Of a stretch of 64,000 nt of DNA, positions 36,968-46,328 are shown in pieces. The position numbers were made by a program, and so were the translations under genes. Below the pieces are notes generated by a model that was not told the origin of the DNA, made no database searches, and saw only the letters and a list, made by a program, of their open reading frames with translations. Each line of letters begins with the position of its first letter. Position 1 is the stretch's first letter. This stretch comes from Flavobacteriaceae bacterium (GTDB lineage: Bacteria > Bacteroidota > Bacteroidia > Flavobacteriales > Flavobacteriaceae): contig JAOXRU010000598.1 in assembly GCA_025800395.1 (NCBI GenBank), positions 1 through 64,000 on the forward strand, written 5' to 3'.

Positions 36968-38455
36968 TTATTCATCCCACCATACTGGAGTTACTGGTGT
37001 TTGTTGATTTGCTTCAACATTTTCAGAATTAGCATTTCTTTCCGATGTTGGATACGAAGCTCTTCTAAACCATTGCCCAGCATAATCTGCTTCTGCATCA
37101 TCTTCTGATCTAATGGTTAATCCTTTAAACACATCTGTAGAAAAATCATATCTTCTATAATCCACAAAAGTTTCTGGATTTAAGAAGTTATGTATGTACT
37201 TTTCTTTCATGATATGGTGCAACTGTAAAGCTGCAACTCCCACATTAATATTAGCATCTGACACATAAGTAGCACCATCTACACTGTACATTGCCATACT
37301 TGCATTAACACCTTCTATATAAGCATCATAACCATCTGCAGTAGTTCCTGTACTGGTAGTTGTTCCACCATTTGCCAAGAAAGCAGCTTCTGCCTTTATA
37401 AACATCGCTTCTGCATAGGTAATCAGCACCAAAGGCGAGCTATTACTAGTGTAATAGGTGTTTGCAGCAAAGCCAGTATTAGCTGCCCCCCCATCAGGAG
37501 ACTCACCGCCGCCACCGCTTACATAGCCTCTCCAATCGGCAGCACCATCGTTATCTGCAAAAACTGGTAAACGAGGGTCTATAGTAAGTCCTGGACTTGT
37601 AAACGGATAGTTTTCTCCATTCATAGTGCTTACCAACTGACTAGCAATATCTCTATGGAAGTTACCTGTAGACTTCGATAACACTTCGGAAGAATGCCAA
37701 GGATTAAGGTTTTTCTCATCATATGCCATTAAAAAATTGGCATCATTAGAGTCGATTCCGTTTGAAATAGTTGTTAAAATTTCATTGGGAGACACCACAC
37801 CCTTGTTTACCAAATGCAATTGATAACGTGCTTTAAGTGTATATGCTGCTTTTAACCATTTTGCGGTATCTCCCTTATAAATAAGATCGGCACTTCCCAT
37901 GGTAAACCCAGAAGTATCTTCTGCCTGTAAATTTGTAATTGCACTATCCAACAAGGCGAATATCTCCGTGTAAATCGCTTCTTGAGTATCAAATGTTGGA
38001 GAAAAATTCGCCTGCCCTTGTGTAGCTTCACTATAAGGAATATTACCCCAAGAGTCGGTTGCAATACCAAGATTTATAGCAGTTAACACATCGGCCACTG
38101 CTTCAAAATGAATGGCATTGTTGGCCGCTGACTTTTGCTTAATCTCTTTTAAGTTTGGAAGTATGTACAAATATACCTGATTCCAAAGAGATCCCAATTC
38201 GGTTTCTCCACTTGCTCCGCCTCCTTCACTCACAAAATACTGAGTATAGTTTCCGTACACCAAAGCAGCTGATTGTTGTCCTTCCATAGTACTATGAATA
38301 ACTGGCGCGAGCAAATCATTCATACGAAGCTGATCTGGCTTCACATAACCAGAGGGGGTATTTACGTCGAAATAATCTTCACCACAGGCAGTAAATCCAA
38401 AAGTGATCACTGCGAGTAGCAAACCTATATTAATTTTTGACCATGTCTTTTTCAT
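36968..38455 (-). CDS. SusD/RagB-like nutrient-binding outer-membrane lipoprotein
   Basis: 495 residues. Lipoprotein signal with lipobox before Cys24 (FGFTAC), then the helical SusD-like-2 type sequence (YFDVNTPSGYVKPDQLRMNDLLAPVIHSTM, TDSWGNIPYSEATQG, WLKAAYTLKARYQLHL, LITYAEAMFIKAEAAF). It forms the lid over its SusC partner and captures the ligand. It follows susC by 14 bp. No glycoside hydrolase or protease lies nearby, so the ligand is unknown; this SusD subclass is often linked to non-glycan or peptide substrates. Confidence 0.9.
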   Translation of the reverse strand: MKKTWSKINIGLLLAVITFGFTACGEDYFDVNTPSGYVKPDQLRMNDLLAPVIHSTMEGQQSAALVYGNYTQYFVSEGGGASGETELGSLWNQVYLYILPNLKEIKQKSAANNAIHFEAVADVLTAINLGIATDSWGNIPYSEATQGQANFSPTFDTQEAIYTEIFALLDSAITNLQAEDTSGFTMGSADLIYKGDTAKWLKAAYTLKARYQLHLVNKGVVSPNEILTTISNGIDSNDANFLMAYDEKNLNPWHSSEVLSKSTGNFHRDIASQLVSTMNGENYPFTSPGLTIDPRLPVFADNDGAADWRGYVSGGGGESPDGGAANTGFAANTYYTSNSSPLVLITYAEAMFIKAEAAFLANGGTTTSTGTTADGYDAYIEGVNASMAMYSVDGATYVSDANINVGVAALQLHHIMKEKYIHNFLNPETFVDYRRYDFSTDVFKGLTIRSEDDAEADYAGQWFRRASYPTSERNANSENVEANQQTPVTPVWWDE

Positions 38456-38469
38456 GATAATGCTTTTTT

Positions 38470-41400
38470 TTAAAATCCTATATTAATTCCTAAAGAATAT
38501 GATTCACTCAATGGAGTGTTTAAACCAGTGAAACCATACACATTACTACCAGCACTATACTGATTCCCTTCTGGATCAAACCCGTCGAATGGCGTCCAGA
38601 TTAAAAGATTCTGCGCACTTACTGTGAAAGCCATCTTATCTACTTTCAGTCGTTCTAACAATTTCCCAGAGAAATTATAGGTCAGCCCTATATTTCTAAG
38701 TTTCACCCAAGAAGCATCTTGCACAAGTACTTCTGAAGCACGATTGTAACGTGTAGAACTTCTATAATAATTTTGATCGATTAGTACTTCTTGTGTATTT
38801 GGTACAAATCCACCACTACCATCATCCATTACTCCTGCTAAAACAGTGGTTTCATTTCTAAATTCAGTTACGCCTAATGTTCCATTTCTAATCATGTTTC
38901 TACGACCAGAATCATATAAATCGCCTCCTTCTTTCCATTCTAGCAAGAAGTTAAAATCAAATCCTTTATAAGACAAACGGTTATTGATAGAGGCTACAAA
39001 ATCAGGAAAGGCATTTCCTACTACTTTACGCTCGGAAAGATCAACTCTAGGCAATCCATCAGATCCTATATAACGCTCTCCATTTTCATATTGCCAAGTA
39101 TACCCATAAAGACTACCCATCTTGTCTCCTTCTTTCACTTCTGACGTAACCCCGGCAAATCCACTACTCACAAAAACCACACTTTCAACATCTTCTGGAA
39201 GAGCCAATACTTCTCCCTCATTGGTAGACCAGTTAATACCTATATTCCATTTCAAATCTGCTTTACGGATTATACTTGCATCTATCAGAAGCTCATGTCC
39301 AAATGATTCAAAATCTCCAGCATTTCTGGTGAAACCAGAAAATCCAGAGGAAGGTGCTGTATTTACAGTAAATATTTGTTCTTTTACCCTGGTTTTGTAA
39401 TACGCATAATCTACTCGTACTCTATTCTGGAAAAGGCGCAAATCCGCTCCAATTTCAAAAGATTGGTTCTTCTCTGGAACCATATTTACATCTCCTAATT
39501 GGGTACGAGAACGATAGCCTCCAGCTCCTCCAAATGGAAAATCTCCATCGGGCTCAAAAAAATGCCCTATTTTACCAAAAGTTGGCCCTTTACCAACTTC
39601 CGCCCAAGAAGTACGAAGTTTTGCAAAATTTACAATATCATTCTCCCCTATTAGGTCTTTTAAATCATAAGCCAAACTTACCGAAGGATAGAAAAACGAA
39701 CGATTGTCTTTTGGAAGCACGGAAACCCAGTCATTTCTTCCTGTTACAGTTAAGAATAAACTGTTTTTATATGCCATTTTAAGTTCCCCAAAAACACCAA
39801 CATTTCTTTCTTGTTCCACTTCTGATTTAGTAAACAGGTTTATGGTATTGGAAATCTGATTGATTCCTGGTACATTCAAAGTTTCTCCACGAACCATATT
39901 ATAATCTCTCCTTGAGTCTGAAATTTGATTACCGATTGTAAGTGTAGCACTGAAATCTTCACTAAATTCCTTTTCGGCAGAAACTAAAAAATTAGATTCT
40001 AAGCCCAAGAAATTGATATCTTGCTCTACGATAAACCCATTAACTTTTACACCTGTATCCAACTCTGGTGGTACAAATCGATTTCTTTGATCGGAATAAT
40101 TATCAACTTGAGCCGCATAGGTTACATTCAACCAATCTTTTGGCTGCCAGTTTAATGTCACATTCCCCAACCAACGATTTACATCATCTTTTAAGAAACT
40201 TTTTTCCAAGAAATATCTTGGGTTGTCGATCCAAGGTGTAAAGTTACGCTGAGAACCATCGGCATTCACATAATCGTTTACTGGAAACGTAGGAGAAAAA
40301 TATGCTAAAGCACTCATTACCGACTTATCTCCTCCATTAGAACGCTTTCCACCAGAATTTGTGTATGTTATGGAGGTGTTTAAGCTCAAATTGTCTTTAA
40401 TCTGGTAACCCGCCTTAAAACGCAAATTGGTTTTTCTATATTCGGTATTTGGCATAATCCCTTCTTCCTTATTATCCCCTATAGAGAAATAATAATCTAA
40501 TTTTTCTGATGCACCACTAATATTAAAATTAACCATTTTGTTCACTCCAGTGCGAAACAAATCGTAAGGATCGTAGAATCGGTCATTGGAAAGATCAATT
40601 ACTTGCCCATCTGGATTGGTAACAGAATCTGCTGAGTATTTTGGTCCCCAAGTATGAAATGGTGTACTATCAAAAACCTCTGTAAACCCTGAGTCTGTTT
40701 CCGGTGTATATAGTATTTCCACTCTACCATTCCATCCTTCTCGATATACCTCTTGTAGCGTTGGCGTTTTGTTTACGTTTCTAAAAGATGTAGAGGCAGA
40801 GATATTAATCTTAGCCTTACCTTCTTTTCCTTTTTTTGTGGTAATAACCACAGCCCCGTTTGCTGCGCGTACCCCATATAACGCAGTTGCAGCCGCTCCT
40901 TTCAATACATTGATACTTTCTATATCGTCTGGGTTAATATCTGCCGCACGATTCGAAAACGAAAACTGTTCAGAACTACTTGGTGAGTTTGAACCATCAC
41001 TAGGTAACACACTACCAGAAAAAGTATCATTGTTTAGTGCCAATCCGTCAATTATAAATAATGGCTGATTGTTTCTATCGGGATTTACGGAAGTTACACT
41101 TCGAATTAGAATATCTACACCTCCCCCAGCACTACCAGAGGTGTTACTGATTTGTAACCCTGCTACTTGCCCTTGCAATGCGGTCATTGCATCAGCACGA
41201 CCCGCCATGTTGAGCTCTGCAGTATTGACTTTGGTTACCGAATACCCCAATTCTTTTGTAGAACGTTTAATCCCAAAAGCAGTTACCACTACCTCATCTA
41301 GGTTGGTGGCATCTTCTTGCAATGTCACATTTACTGTGGATTGGTCTCCAACAGCAATTTCTTGTGAAGTCATTCCTAAATAAGAAAATTTAAGAATTGC

Positions 41401-41589
41401 TCCTTTTCCAGCTTCAATGATATACTTCCCATCAAAGTCTGTTGTTGTTCCCTTACTCGTTCCTTTTACCAATACAGAAACGCCCATAAGCGGAACCCCA
41501 TTTGCATCTGAAACAGTTCCACTTATCGATTGTCCATATAATGATGATGAAAAGATAAGTAAGAGTAATTTTAAGTAAATACTCTTCAT
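38470..41589 (-). CDS. SusC/RagA-family TonB-linked outer-membrane protein
   Basis: 1039 residues from the ATG at 41589 (MKSIYLKLLLLIFSSSLYGQ, a signal peptide). The longer frame to 41649 adds 20 basic residues before the signal and is rejected. Carboxypeptidase-like N-domain (SISGTVSDANGVPLMGVSVLVKG), plug with DEVVVTAFG, QVAGLQISN and the SusC motif INVLKGAAATALYGVRAANGAVVITTKKG, and a C-terminal barrel ending SLGINIGF. It forms the import pore with the SusD-like lipoprotein. A 7-bp hairpin lies in its leader (41619-41639). Confidence 0.93.
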   Translation of the reverse strand: MKSIYLKLLLLIFSSSLYGQSISGTVSDANGVPLMGVSVLVKGTSKGTTTDFDGKYIIEAGKGAILKFSYLGMTSQEIAVGDQSTVNVTLQEDATNLDEVVVTAFGIKRSTKELGYSVTKVNTAELNMAGRADAMTALQGQVAGLQISNTSGSAGGGVDILIRSVTSVNPDRNNQPLFIIDGLALNNDTFSGSVLPSDGSNSPSSSEQFSFSNRAADINPDDIESINVLKGAAATALYGVRAANGAVVITTKKGKEGKAKINISASTSFRNVNKTPTLQEVYREGWNGRVEILYTPETDSGFTEVFDSTPFHTWGPKYSADSVTNPDGQVIDLSNDRFYDPYDLFRTGVNKMVNFNISGASEKLDYYFSIGDNKEEGIMPNTEYRKTNLRFKAGYQIKDNLSLNTSITYTNSGGKRSNGGDKSVMSALAYFSPTFPVNDYVNADGSQRNFTPWIDNPRYFLEKSFLKDDVNRWLGNVTLNWQPKDWLNVTYAAQVDNYSDQRNRFVPPELDTGVKVNGFIVEQDINFLGLESNFLVSAEKEFSEDFSATLTIGNQISDSRRDYNMVRGETLNVPGINQISNTINLFTKSEVEQERNVGVFGELKMAYKNSLFLTVTGRNDWVSVLPKDNRSFFYPSVSLAYDLKDLIGENDIVNFAKLRTSWAEVGKGPTFGKIGHFFEPDGDFPFGGAGGYRSRTQLGDVNMVPEKNQSFEIGADLRLFQNRVRVDYAYYKTRVKEQIFTVNTAPSSGFSGFTRNAGDFESFGHELLIDASIIRKADLKWNIGINWSTNEGEVLALPEDVESVVFVSSGFAGVTSEVKEGDKMGSLYGYTWQYENGERYIGSDGLPRVDLSERKVVGNAFPDFVASINNRLSYKGFDFNFLLEWKEGGDLYDSGRRNMIRNGTLGVTEFRNETTVLAGVMDDGSGGFVPNTQEVLIDQNYYRSSTRYNRASEVLVQDASWVKLRNIGLTYNFSGKLLERLKVDKMAFTVSAQNLLIWTPFDGFDPEGNQYSAGSNVYGFTGLNTPLSESYSLGINIGF

Positions 41590-41924
41590 AAAATATAGTT
41601 TAATTAGTTCGTTTTTTCGTCGATTCTTTCGCAATCGACAACATATCACTCCAAATATGTTGAAAATTTAACATAAAAACAAAATGATTATCTTAAATTT
41701 GCAAATTATTGCGGATTTTTGCGGATTTATTAACAAACTAACTCTGTTTCTATACTTACAGAAATAAAACCATACAAGTAATCGTTTATGATTGCAATAA
41801 CATGATTGTTGCTTGGGTGTTTCTTTATTTTTGAATAAGCAAACAGAAGCGAAAAAGTCAACAAATTTTAAAAAACAATTTAACTAACTCCAGTTCACTA
41901 TAGTATTTGCCCTAATCTACTACA
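41590..41924. other. Gap between SusC start and yaaA end
   Basis: 335 bp without a gene. It contains a hairpin at 41619-41639 (GTCGATT/AATCGAC, 7-base loop) in the SusC 5' leader and a short tandem TTGCGGATTT-type repeat near 41710-41728. The remainder is AT-rich and should hold the SusC promoter, but no exact TAnnTTTG is present. Confidence 0.4.
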
Positions 41925-42692
41925 CTATCTTGTAAAGACCAAATCGTTCTCGTTGGACAGATTGGCATCGAAGCCATATCCTCCCATGGCAAAACCTTTA
42001 AGGTCTTCTACTGTTCGAATGTCGTTTTCTAGTATGTACCGAACCATCATCCCCCTAGCCTTTTTAGCAAAGAAGCTAATTATTTTTAATTTCCCGTTTT
42101 TGTAATCTTTGAAATGAGGAACAACAATGGGAACTTTAATTTTCTTCGCATCTAGTGCTTTAAAATATTCATTGCTTGCCAAATTCACTAAAAAACTATC
42201 GGCTTCGAATTCCGCATTTATTGCAGCGGTGAGTTTTTCTTTCCAGAATGCATATAAATTTTTGTGGGCACCTATGGCTATTTTGGTCCCCATTTCTAAG
42301 CGATAAGGCTGCACCAAATCCAAAGGCTTTAGCATACCATATTGCCCAGACAAAATACGCAAACTATCTTGCATTTTTTTTATTTGCTTCTCCTTTAAGC
42401 TATAGGCGTCTAAACCGGTATACACATCGCCACTAAAGGCAAAAACAGCTTGTTTGGCATTTTCTATTGTAAAAGGCAAATGCCACTCTTGATTGCGCTC
42501 ATAGTTTAACTGCCCCAATTTATCGGAGATCTTCATAAGAGTAGAAAGCTCAGAAGCAGACATTGTTTTTAAAACCGTATTTATTTCGGATGCTTCTTTA
42601 TAATATTGTCCTTTACTGTATTCCTCGGTCGGCACTACAGATTTAAAATCCATTGACTTGGCTGGCGAAATCACCATTTTTACATTCTCCAT
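41925..42692 (-). CDS. yaaA: Peroxide-stress protein YaaA (DUF328)
   Basis: 255 residues. Hallmarks: VISPAKSMDF near the N-terminus, AFSGDVYTGLDAY, LRILSGQYGMLKPLDLVQPYRLEMG, NLASNEYFKA and FFAKKARGMMVRYI. YaaA lowers free intracellular iron under oxidative stress in E. coli and binds DNA. Five residues precede the conserved MVISPAK, so the true start could be that second Met. Stand-alone gene. Confidence 0.93.
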   Translation of the reverse strand: MENVKMVISPAKSMDFKSVVPTEEYSKGQYYKEASEINTVLKTMSASELSTLMKISDKLGQLNYERNQEWHLPFTIENAKQAVFAFSGDVYTGLDAYSLKEKQIKKMQDSLRILSGQYGMLKPLDLVQPYRLEMGTKIAIGAHKNLYAFWKEKLTAAINAEFEADSFLVNLASNEYFKALDAKKIKVPIVVPHFKDYKNGKLKIISFFAKKARGMMVRYILENDIRTVEDLKGFAMGGYGFDANLSNENDLVFTR

Positions 42693-42802
42693 AGTTCTTT
42701 TTTATACTGAAACAAATTCCTTTCAAAAATAAAACATTTAAAGAAATTGATCTGCCCTGTCCATCTTAATAACTAATACTAGTATAATACAAATCAATTA
42801 TT
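42693..42802. other. AT-rich gap upstream of yaaA
   Basis: About 110 bp of AT-rich DNA upstream of yaaA with no ORF. Together with repeat copy B it makes a 305-bp gene-free stretch. No clear promoter box. Confidence 0.3.
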
Positions 42803-42998
42803 ATATCATTTCTAGTTTAAAACCACCCCAATAAATAGCCTTTTTTTCCTTTCTATTTCAGAATAAAAAGAAACCGCAGCTACGGCTATGCTTGATTTTT
42901 CTTCTTTATATATAGCTATACAAACATAAAATACCAGGTATCTTTTGCGTAAAAAATCTTCTATTTCTTTTAAGGGCATTTCAAAACAGAAATGGTAT
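42803..42998. repeat. Dispersed inverted-repeat element, copy B
   Basis: Begins TATATCATTTCTAGTTTAAA and ends GCATTTCAAAACAGAAATGGTAT, imperfect inverted ends about 195 bp apart. Matches copy A over both flanks but lacks A's central 185 bp; the shared core AAGAAACCGCAGCTACGGCT is visible near 42888. The right end touches the stop codon of the pseudouridine synthase gene (42998-43000). Confidence 0.6.
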
Positions 42999-44026
42999 TA
43001 CTCTTTGGCGTGCTTGGCATAGGCATGCCATTTCTCTATTGCCAATTGCATATCTTCGGGAATTGGACTATCAAAACGCATCATTTCACCGCTCACGGGA
43101 TGTACAAATCCCAAAGTTTTGGCATGTAATGCTTGTCTAGGCAGCACTTTAAAACAATTTTCAACAAACTGCTTGTATTTGGTAAATGTAGTTCCTTTCA
43201 ATATTTTTTCTCCACCATAACGCGCATCATTAAAAAGGGTATGTCCTATGTATTTCATATGCACCCGTATTTGGTGCGTACGCCCAGTTTCTAATTTACA
43301 ACTTATTAGAGTAACGTAGCCCAAGCGCTCTATTACTTTAAAATGTGTAACAGCTTCCTTACCCTGCTCTCCATCAGGAAATACGGTATTCTGTAGCCTG
43401 TTTTTGGGATGCCTTCCTATATGCCCTTCTATAGTTCCGCTGTCTTCGACTACATTCCCCCAGACTAAGGCAAGGTATTCTCGTTCGGAAGTTTTTTCAA
43501 AAAACTGATCTGCCAGATGCGTCATTGCTTGTTCGGTCTTTGCTACCACTAGCAAACCACTTGTATCCTTATCTATGCGATGTACCAGCCCCGGACGTTC
43601 ATTGCTATTTTGCGGCAAATTATCAAAGTGATACACCAAAGCATTTATTAAAGTTCCAGAATAATTGCCATGCCCAGGATGCACCACCATACCGGCAGGC
43701 TTATTTACAACCAGCAAACTATCATCTTCATATACAATATCGAGCGGAATATCTTCTGGCGTAAGCAACATTTCATAAGGAGGATGTGCAAACAATACTT
43801 TTACTACATCGCCCGCCTTTACTTTATAATTCTGCTTTACAGCCTTATCGTTTACCCAAATATTTCCAGCTTTAGCCGCCTGTTGAATTTTATTACGAGT
43901 GGCATTCTCAATAAAATTCATCAGAAATTTATCTACTCTTAAAGGCTCTTGCCCTTTTGAGGCGTCAAATCGATAATGCTCGTGAAGTTGCTCTTCTGGA
44001 AGTTCCAAACTACTATTCTCCCCCAT
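42998..44026 (-). CDS. rluD: RluA/RluD-family pseudouridine synthase
   Basis: 342 residues. N-terminal S4 RNA-binding domain (LRVDKFLMNFIENATRNKIQQAAKAGNIWVN) and catalytic domain with the active-site Asp in VHRIDKDTSGLLVVAK. Further motifs ETGRTHQIRVHMKYIGHTLFNDARYGG and ARQALHAKTLGFVHP. The length and S4 domain favour the RluD type (23S rRNA helix 69). It overlaps the upstream PASTA gene by 14 bp. The stop codon is the very edge of repeat copy B. Confidence 0.92.
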   Translation of the reverse strand: MGENSSLELPEEQLHEHYRFDASKGQEPLRVDKFLMNFIENATRNKIQQAAKAGNIWVNDKAVKQNYKVKAGDVVKVLFAHPPYEMLLTPEDIPLDIVYEDDSLLVVNKPAGMVVHPGHGNYSGTLINALVYHFDNLPQNSNERPGLVHRIDKDTSGLLVVAKTEQAMTHLADQFFEKTSEREYLALVWGNVVEDSGTIEGHIGRHPKNRLQNTVFPDGEQGKEAVTHFKVIERLGYVTLISCKLETGRTHQIRVHMKYIGHTLFNDARYGGEKILKGTTFTKYKQFVENCFKVLPRQALHAKTLGFVHPVSGEMMRFDSPIPEDMQLAIEKWHAYAKHAKE

Positions 44027-44603
44027 GATCGATATCTATATCTTCTGTAGTACCTCTATTTCCATTACCACAAACCAACTCCACCTTAGACATTTTTGGA
44101 ATGCGATCTCCTTCTCCTATATTTTTCCCTTTGTATTTGATGTAAAAAACCATGTCTTTCCCAACAAAATCCTTATAGGTGATCTTGTCCACTATCAACC
44201 CTACCGCTTTCAGTTTTGCTACCGCATTTCTCTTGGTCACCTGTATCACATTAGGTACACTTACCTTTTTGTAGTTAGAAGGATTCACCTTCACATAGAT
44301 CATTCTGTTCTTTTTCACATGTGTTCCGGCTTCCGGATTTTGTTCTGTTATGGAAAACCTCGGAAACTTCGGGTTATAATTAGCCGAATCTACGATCTTG
44401 ATCCGCAAATTGGCATCTGCTGCCATTCGCTCTACATCTATTACCGATTTCTGAGCAAAATCTGGCACTTCGATAAAATCGCCATGGTTGGTTGTGCTAT
44501 TTAGCCAACGTGCTACTCCCATCAATAACAATAACACCAATATACCCGCCAATACAAGATGACGAACCAAAACATTTCGTTTTAAAAAATTCCAAATTTT
44601 CAT
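44013..44603 (-). CDS. PASTA-domain membrane protein
   Basis: 196 residues. One membrane helix (about 14-31, VLVRHLVLAGILVLLLLMGV), then PASTA repeats: FIEVPDFAQKSVIDVERMAADANLRIKIVDS, the partner segment ending PSNYKKVSVPNVIQVTKRNAVAKLKAVGLIVDKITY, and a third partial one. PASTA domains bind peptidoglycan stem peptides or lipid II. There is no kinase or transpeptidase domain, so it may be a free envelope sensor. The location opposite ddl (cell-wall D-Ala-D-Ala ligase), which starts 194 bp away on the other strand, is suggestive. Confidence 0.85.
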   Translation of the reverse strand: MKIWNFLKRNVLVRHLVLAGILVLLLLMGVARWLNSTTNHGDFIEVPDFAQKSVIDVERMAADANLRIKIVDSANYNPKFPRFSITEQNPEAGTHVKKNRMIYVKVNPSNYKKVSVPNVIQVTKRNAVAKLKAVGLIVDKITYKDFVGKDMVFYIKYKGKNIGEGDRIPKMSKVELVCGNGNRGTTEDIDIDHGGE

Positions 44604-44759
44604 TATCTGCTTTTTAATTCAATTTATTAGCCAATCGCATCACTTCTTCATATATACGAATAAAAACCCTTCATTCTTATGCGGCGACCATATTTTGCGT
44701 ATTTACTAAAAAAACAAAGATATAAAAGTGATTCTTTTTATTTTGACTTAAATAAATGA

Positions 44760-44767
44760 TATTTTTG
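44760..44767 (+). promoter_or_regulatory. -7 box of ddl-coaD
   Basis: TATTTTTG, an exact TAnnTTTG, 29 bp before the ddl ATG. A TTTG at 44742-44745 is present, but its 14-bp spacing is shorter than usual. Confidence 0.45.
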
Positions 44768-44796
44768 TTATTCCAACATTTAAGCTAGTCCAAAAC

Positions 44797-45795
44797 ATGC
44801 AAAAAAAAAATATAGCAATCGTTATGGGAGGATATTCTAGCGAATACAAAATCTCCCTAAAAAGTGGTAATGTGGTGTACAACACTTTAAAAAATGGAAA
44901 TTTTGAGGTACATCGCATTTATATCCTCCAAGAAAAATGGGTATATGTAGATGACAACAACATAGAATACCCGATAAACAAACACGATTTTAGTGTTGAT
45001 ATTGGAACCCAAACCATTCGATTTGATGCCGTATTCAATGCCATCCACGGACATCCTGGAGAAGATGGCATACTGATGAGCTATTTCGAACTTTTGGGAA
45101 TACCGCATACCTCTAGCGACTCTTACCAACTGGCTGTTACTTTCAACAAAAGAGACTGCTTGGCAATACTAAAACCATATGGTATCCGTACCGCTAGTTC
45201 TTACTACCTCAATCTAGGAGATCCCATAAACTCTAAAGACATAGTAGATACCGTAGGACTCCCTTGCTTTGTAAAAGCAAATAAAGCAGGAAGCAGTTTT
45301 GGTATTACCAAAGTATATAAGGAAACAGATCTAGAAAAGGCGATAGAAATTTCCTTCAAAGAGGATGACGAAATCCTTATCGAATCTTTTTTGGATGGGA
45401 AAGAAGTTTCGGTTGGCGTCATTAGCTATAAAGGAAAAACCAAATTGGTTGGAATTACAGAAATTATAACCGACAACGATTTCTTTGACTATGAGGCAAA
45501 ATACCAAGGAAAATCCAAAGAAATAACTCCTGCCCAACTGAGCCAAGAGGAAGAAGAAAAGGTAAAAAGCACTGCCTTAAAAGTATATAAAATACTTAAA
45601 ATGAAAGGCTTTACTCGTACAGAATATATTTTTGTAAACGGAGAACCACATTTGCTAGACATCAATACGGTACCTGGTCTTACCGGAGAAAGCTTATTGC
45701 CACAACAAGCAAAACACGCAGGCATCAGCCTGAGAGAACTCTTTGAAGACGCCATAAAAACCGCATTAGGAACGTACAGCAAGCTAGAAGTATGA
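44797..45795 (+). CDS. ddl: D-alanine-D-alanine ligase
   Basis: 332 residues, ATP-grasp. MGGYSSEYKISLKSGNVVY (first substrate site), HGHPGEDGILMSYFELLGIPHTSSD, central-domain lysines in CFVKANKAGSSFGITKV, and C-terminal Mg2+/substrate residues in LLDINTVPGLTGESLLPQQ (normally EVNT; here DINT). It makes D-Ala-D-Ala for peptidoglycan. It overlaps coaD by 4 bp (ATGA). Confidence 0.96.
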   Translation: MQKKNIAIVMGGYSSEYKISLKSGNVVYNTLKNGNFEVHRIYILQEKWVYVDDNNIEYPINKHDFSVDIGTQTIRFDAVFNAIHGHPGEDGILMSYFELLGIPHTSSDSYQLAVTFNKRDCLAILKPYGIRTASSYYLNLGDPINSKDIVDTVGLPCFVKANKAGSSFGITKVYKETDLEKAIEISFKEDDEILIESFLDGKEVSVGVISYKGKTKLVGITEIITDNDFFDYEAKYQGKSKEITPAQLSQEEEEKVKSTALKVYKILKMKGFTRTEYIFVNGEPHLLDINTVPGLTGESLLPQQAKHAGISLRELFEDAIKTALGTYSKLEV

Positions 45796-46247
45796 AAAAA
45801 GCCATATTCCCGGGATCCTTCGATCCGATCACTTTAGGACATTATGATATCGTAAAAAGAGGCGTCACTCTTTTTGATGAGTTAATCATAGCAATTGGAG
45901 AAAACTCTAGCAAAAAATACATGTTTAGCCTCGAACAACGCAAAAGCTTTATTGAAAAGGCCTTTGAAGGGGAACCAAAAATAAAAGTGATGACATACAA
46001 TGGGCTTACCATCAATTTTTGCAAAGACATAGGTGCTGATTTTATATTGAGAGGCCTTAGAAATCCTGCAGATTTCGAATTTGAAAAAGCCATTGCTCAT
46101 ACCAACAGAAAACTCTCCCATATCGAAACGGTCTTTTTGCTTACCTCTTCTGGAAAATCCTACATCAGTAGCTCCATAGTAAGGGAAGTAATTCGACATC
46201 AAGGAGATTACACCAGCTTGGTGCCAGAATCTGTTCGCATAAAATAA
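45792..46247 (+). CDS. coaD: Phosphopantetheine adenylyltransferase
   Basis: 151 residues, the normal PPAT length. Nucleotidyltransferase motif GSFDPITLGHYDIV, RGLRNPADFEFE, and ISSSIVREVIRHQGD near the C-terminus. Penultimate step of coenzyme A synthesis. Translationally coupled to ddl. The following kinase gene is 81 bp further. Confidence 0.96.
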   Translation: MKKAIFPGSFDPITLGHYDIVKRGVTLFDELIIAIGENSSKKYMFSLEQRKSFIEKAFEGEPKIKVMTYNGLTINFCKDIGADFILRGLRNPADFEFEKAIAHTNRKLSHIETVFLLTSSGKSYISSSIVREVIRHQGDYTSLVPESVRIK

Positions 46248-46328
46248 AACTGTTTTTTTGACCGCACACAACGAATTTTCTGACTTTTACAACAAATAAT
46301 TTTTACGTAAGTTGTTTTTTATAATTTA

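Noticed and set aside
41705-41735. Short direct repeat of GCGGATTT upstream of susC as a regulator site
   Set aside because: Only two adjacent copies in AT-rich DNA; too little to claim a site.
44742-44767. Full -33/-7 promoter for ddl
   Set aside because: The -7 box is exact, but the TTTG is only 14 bp away, so only the -7 box is listed.
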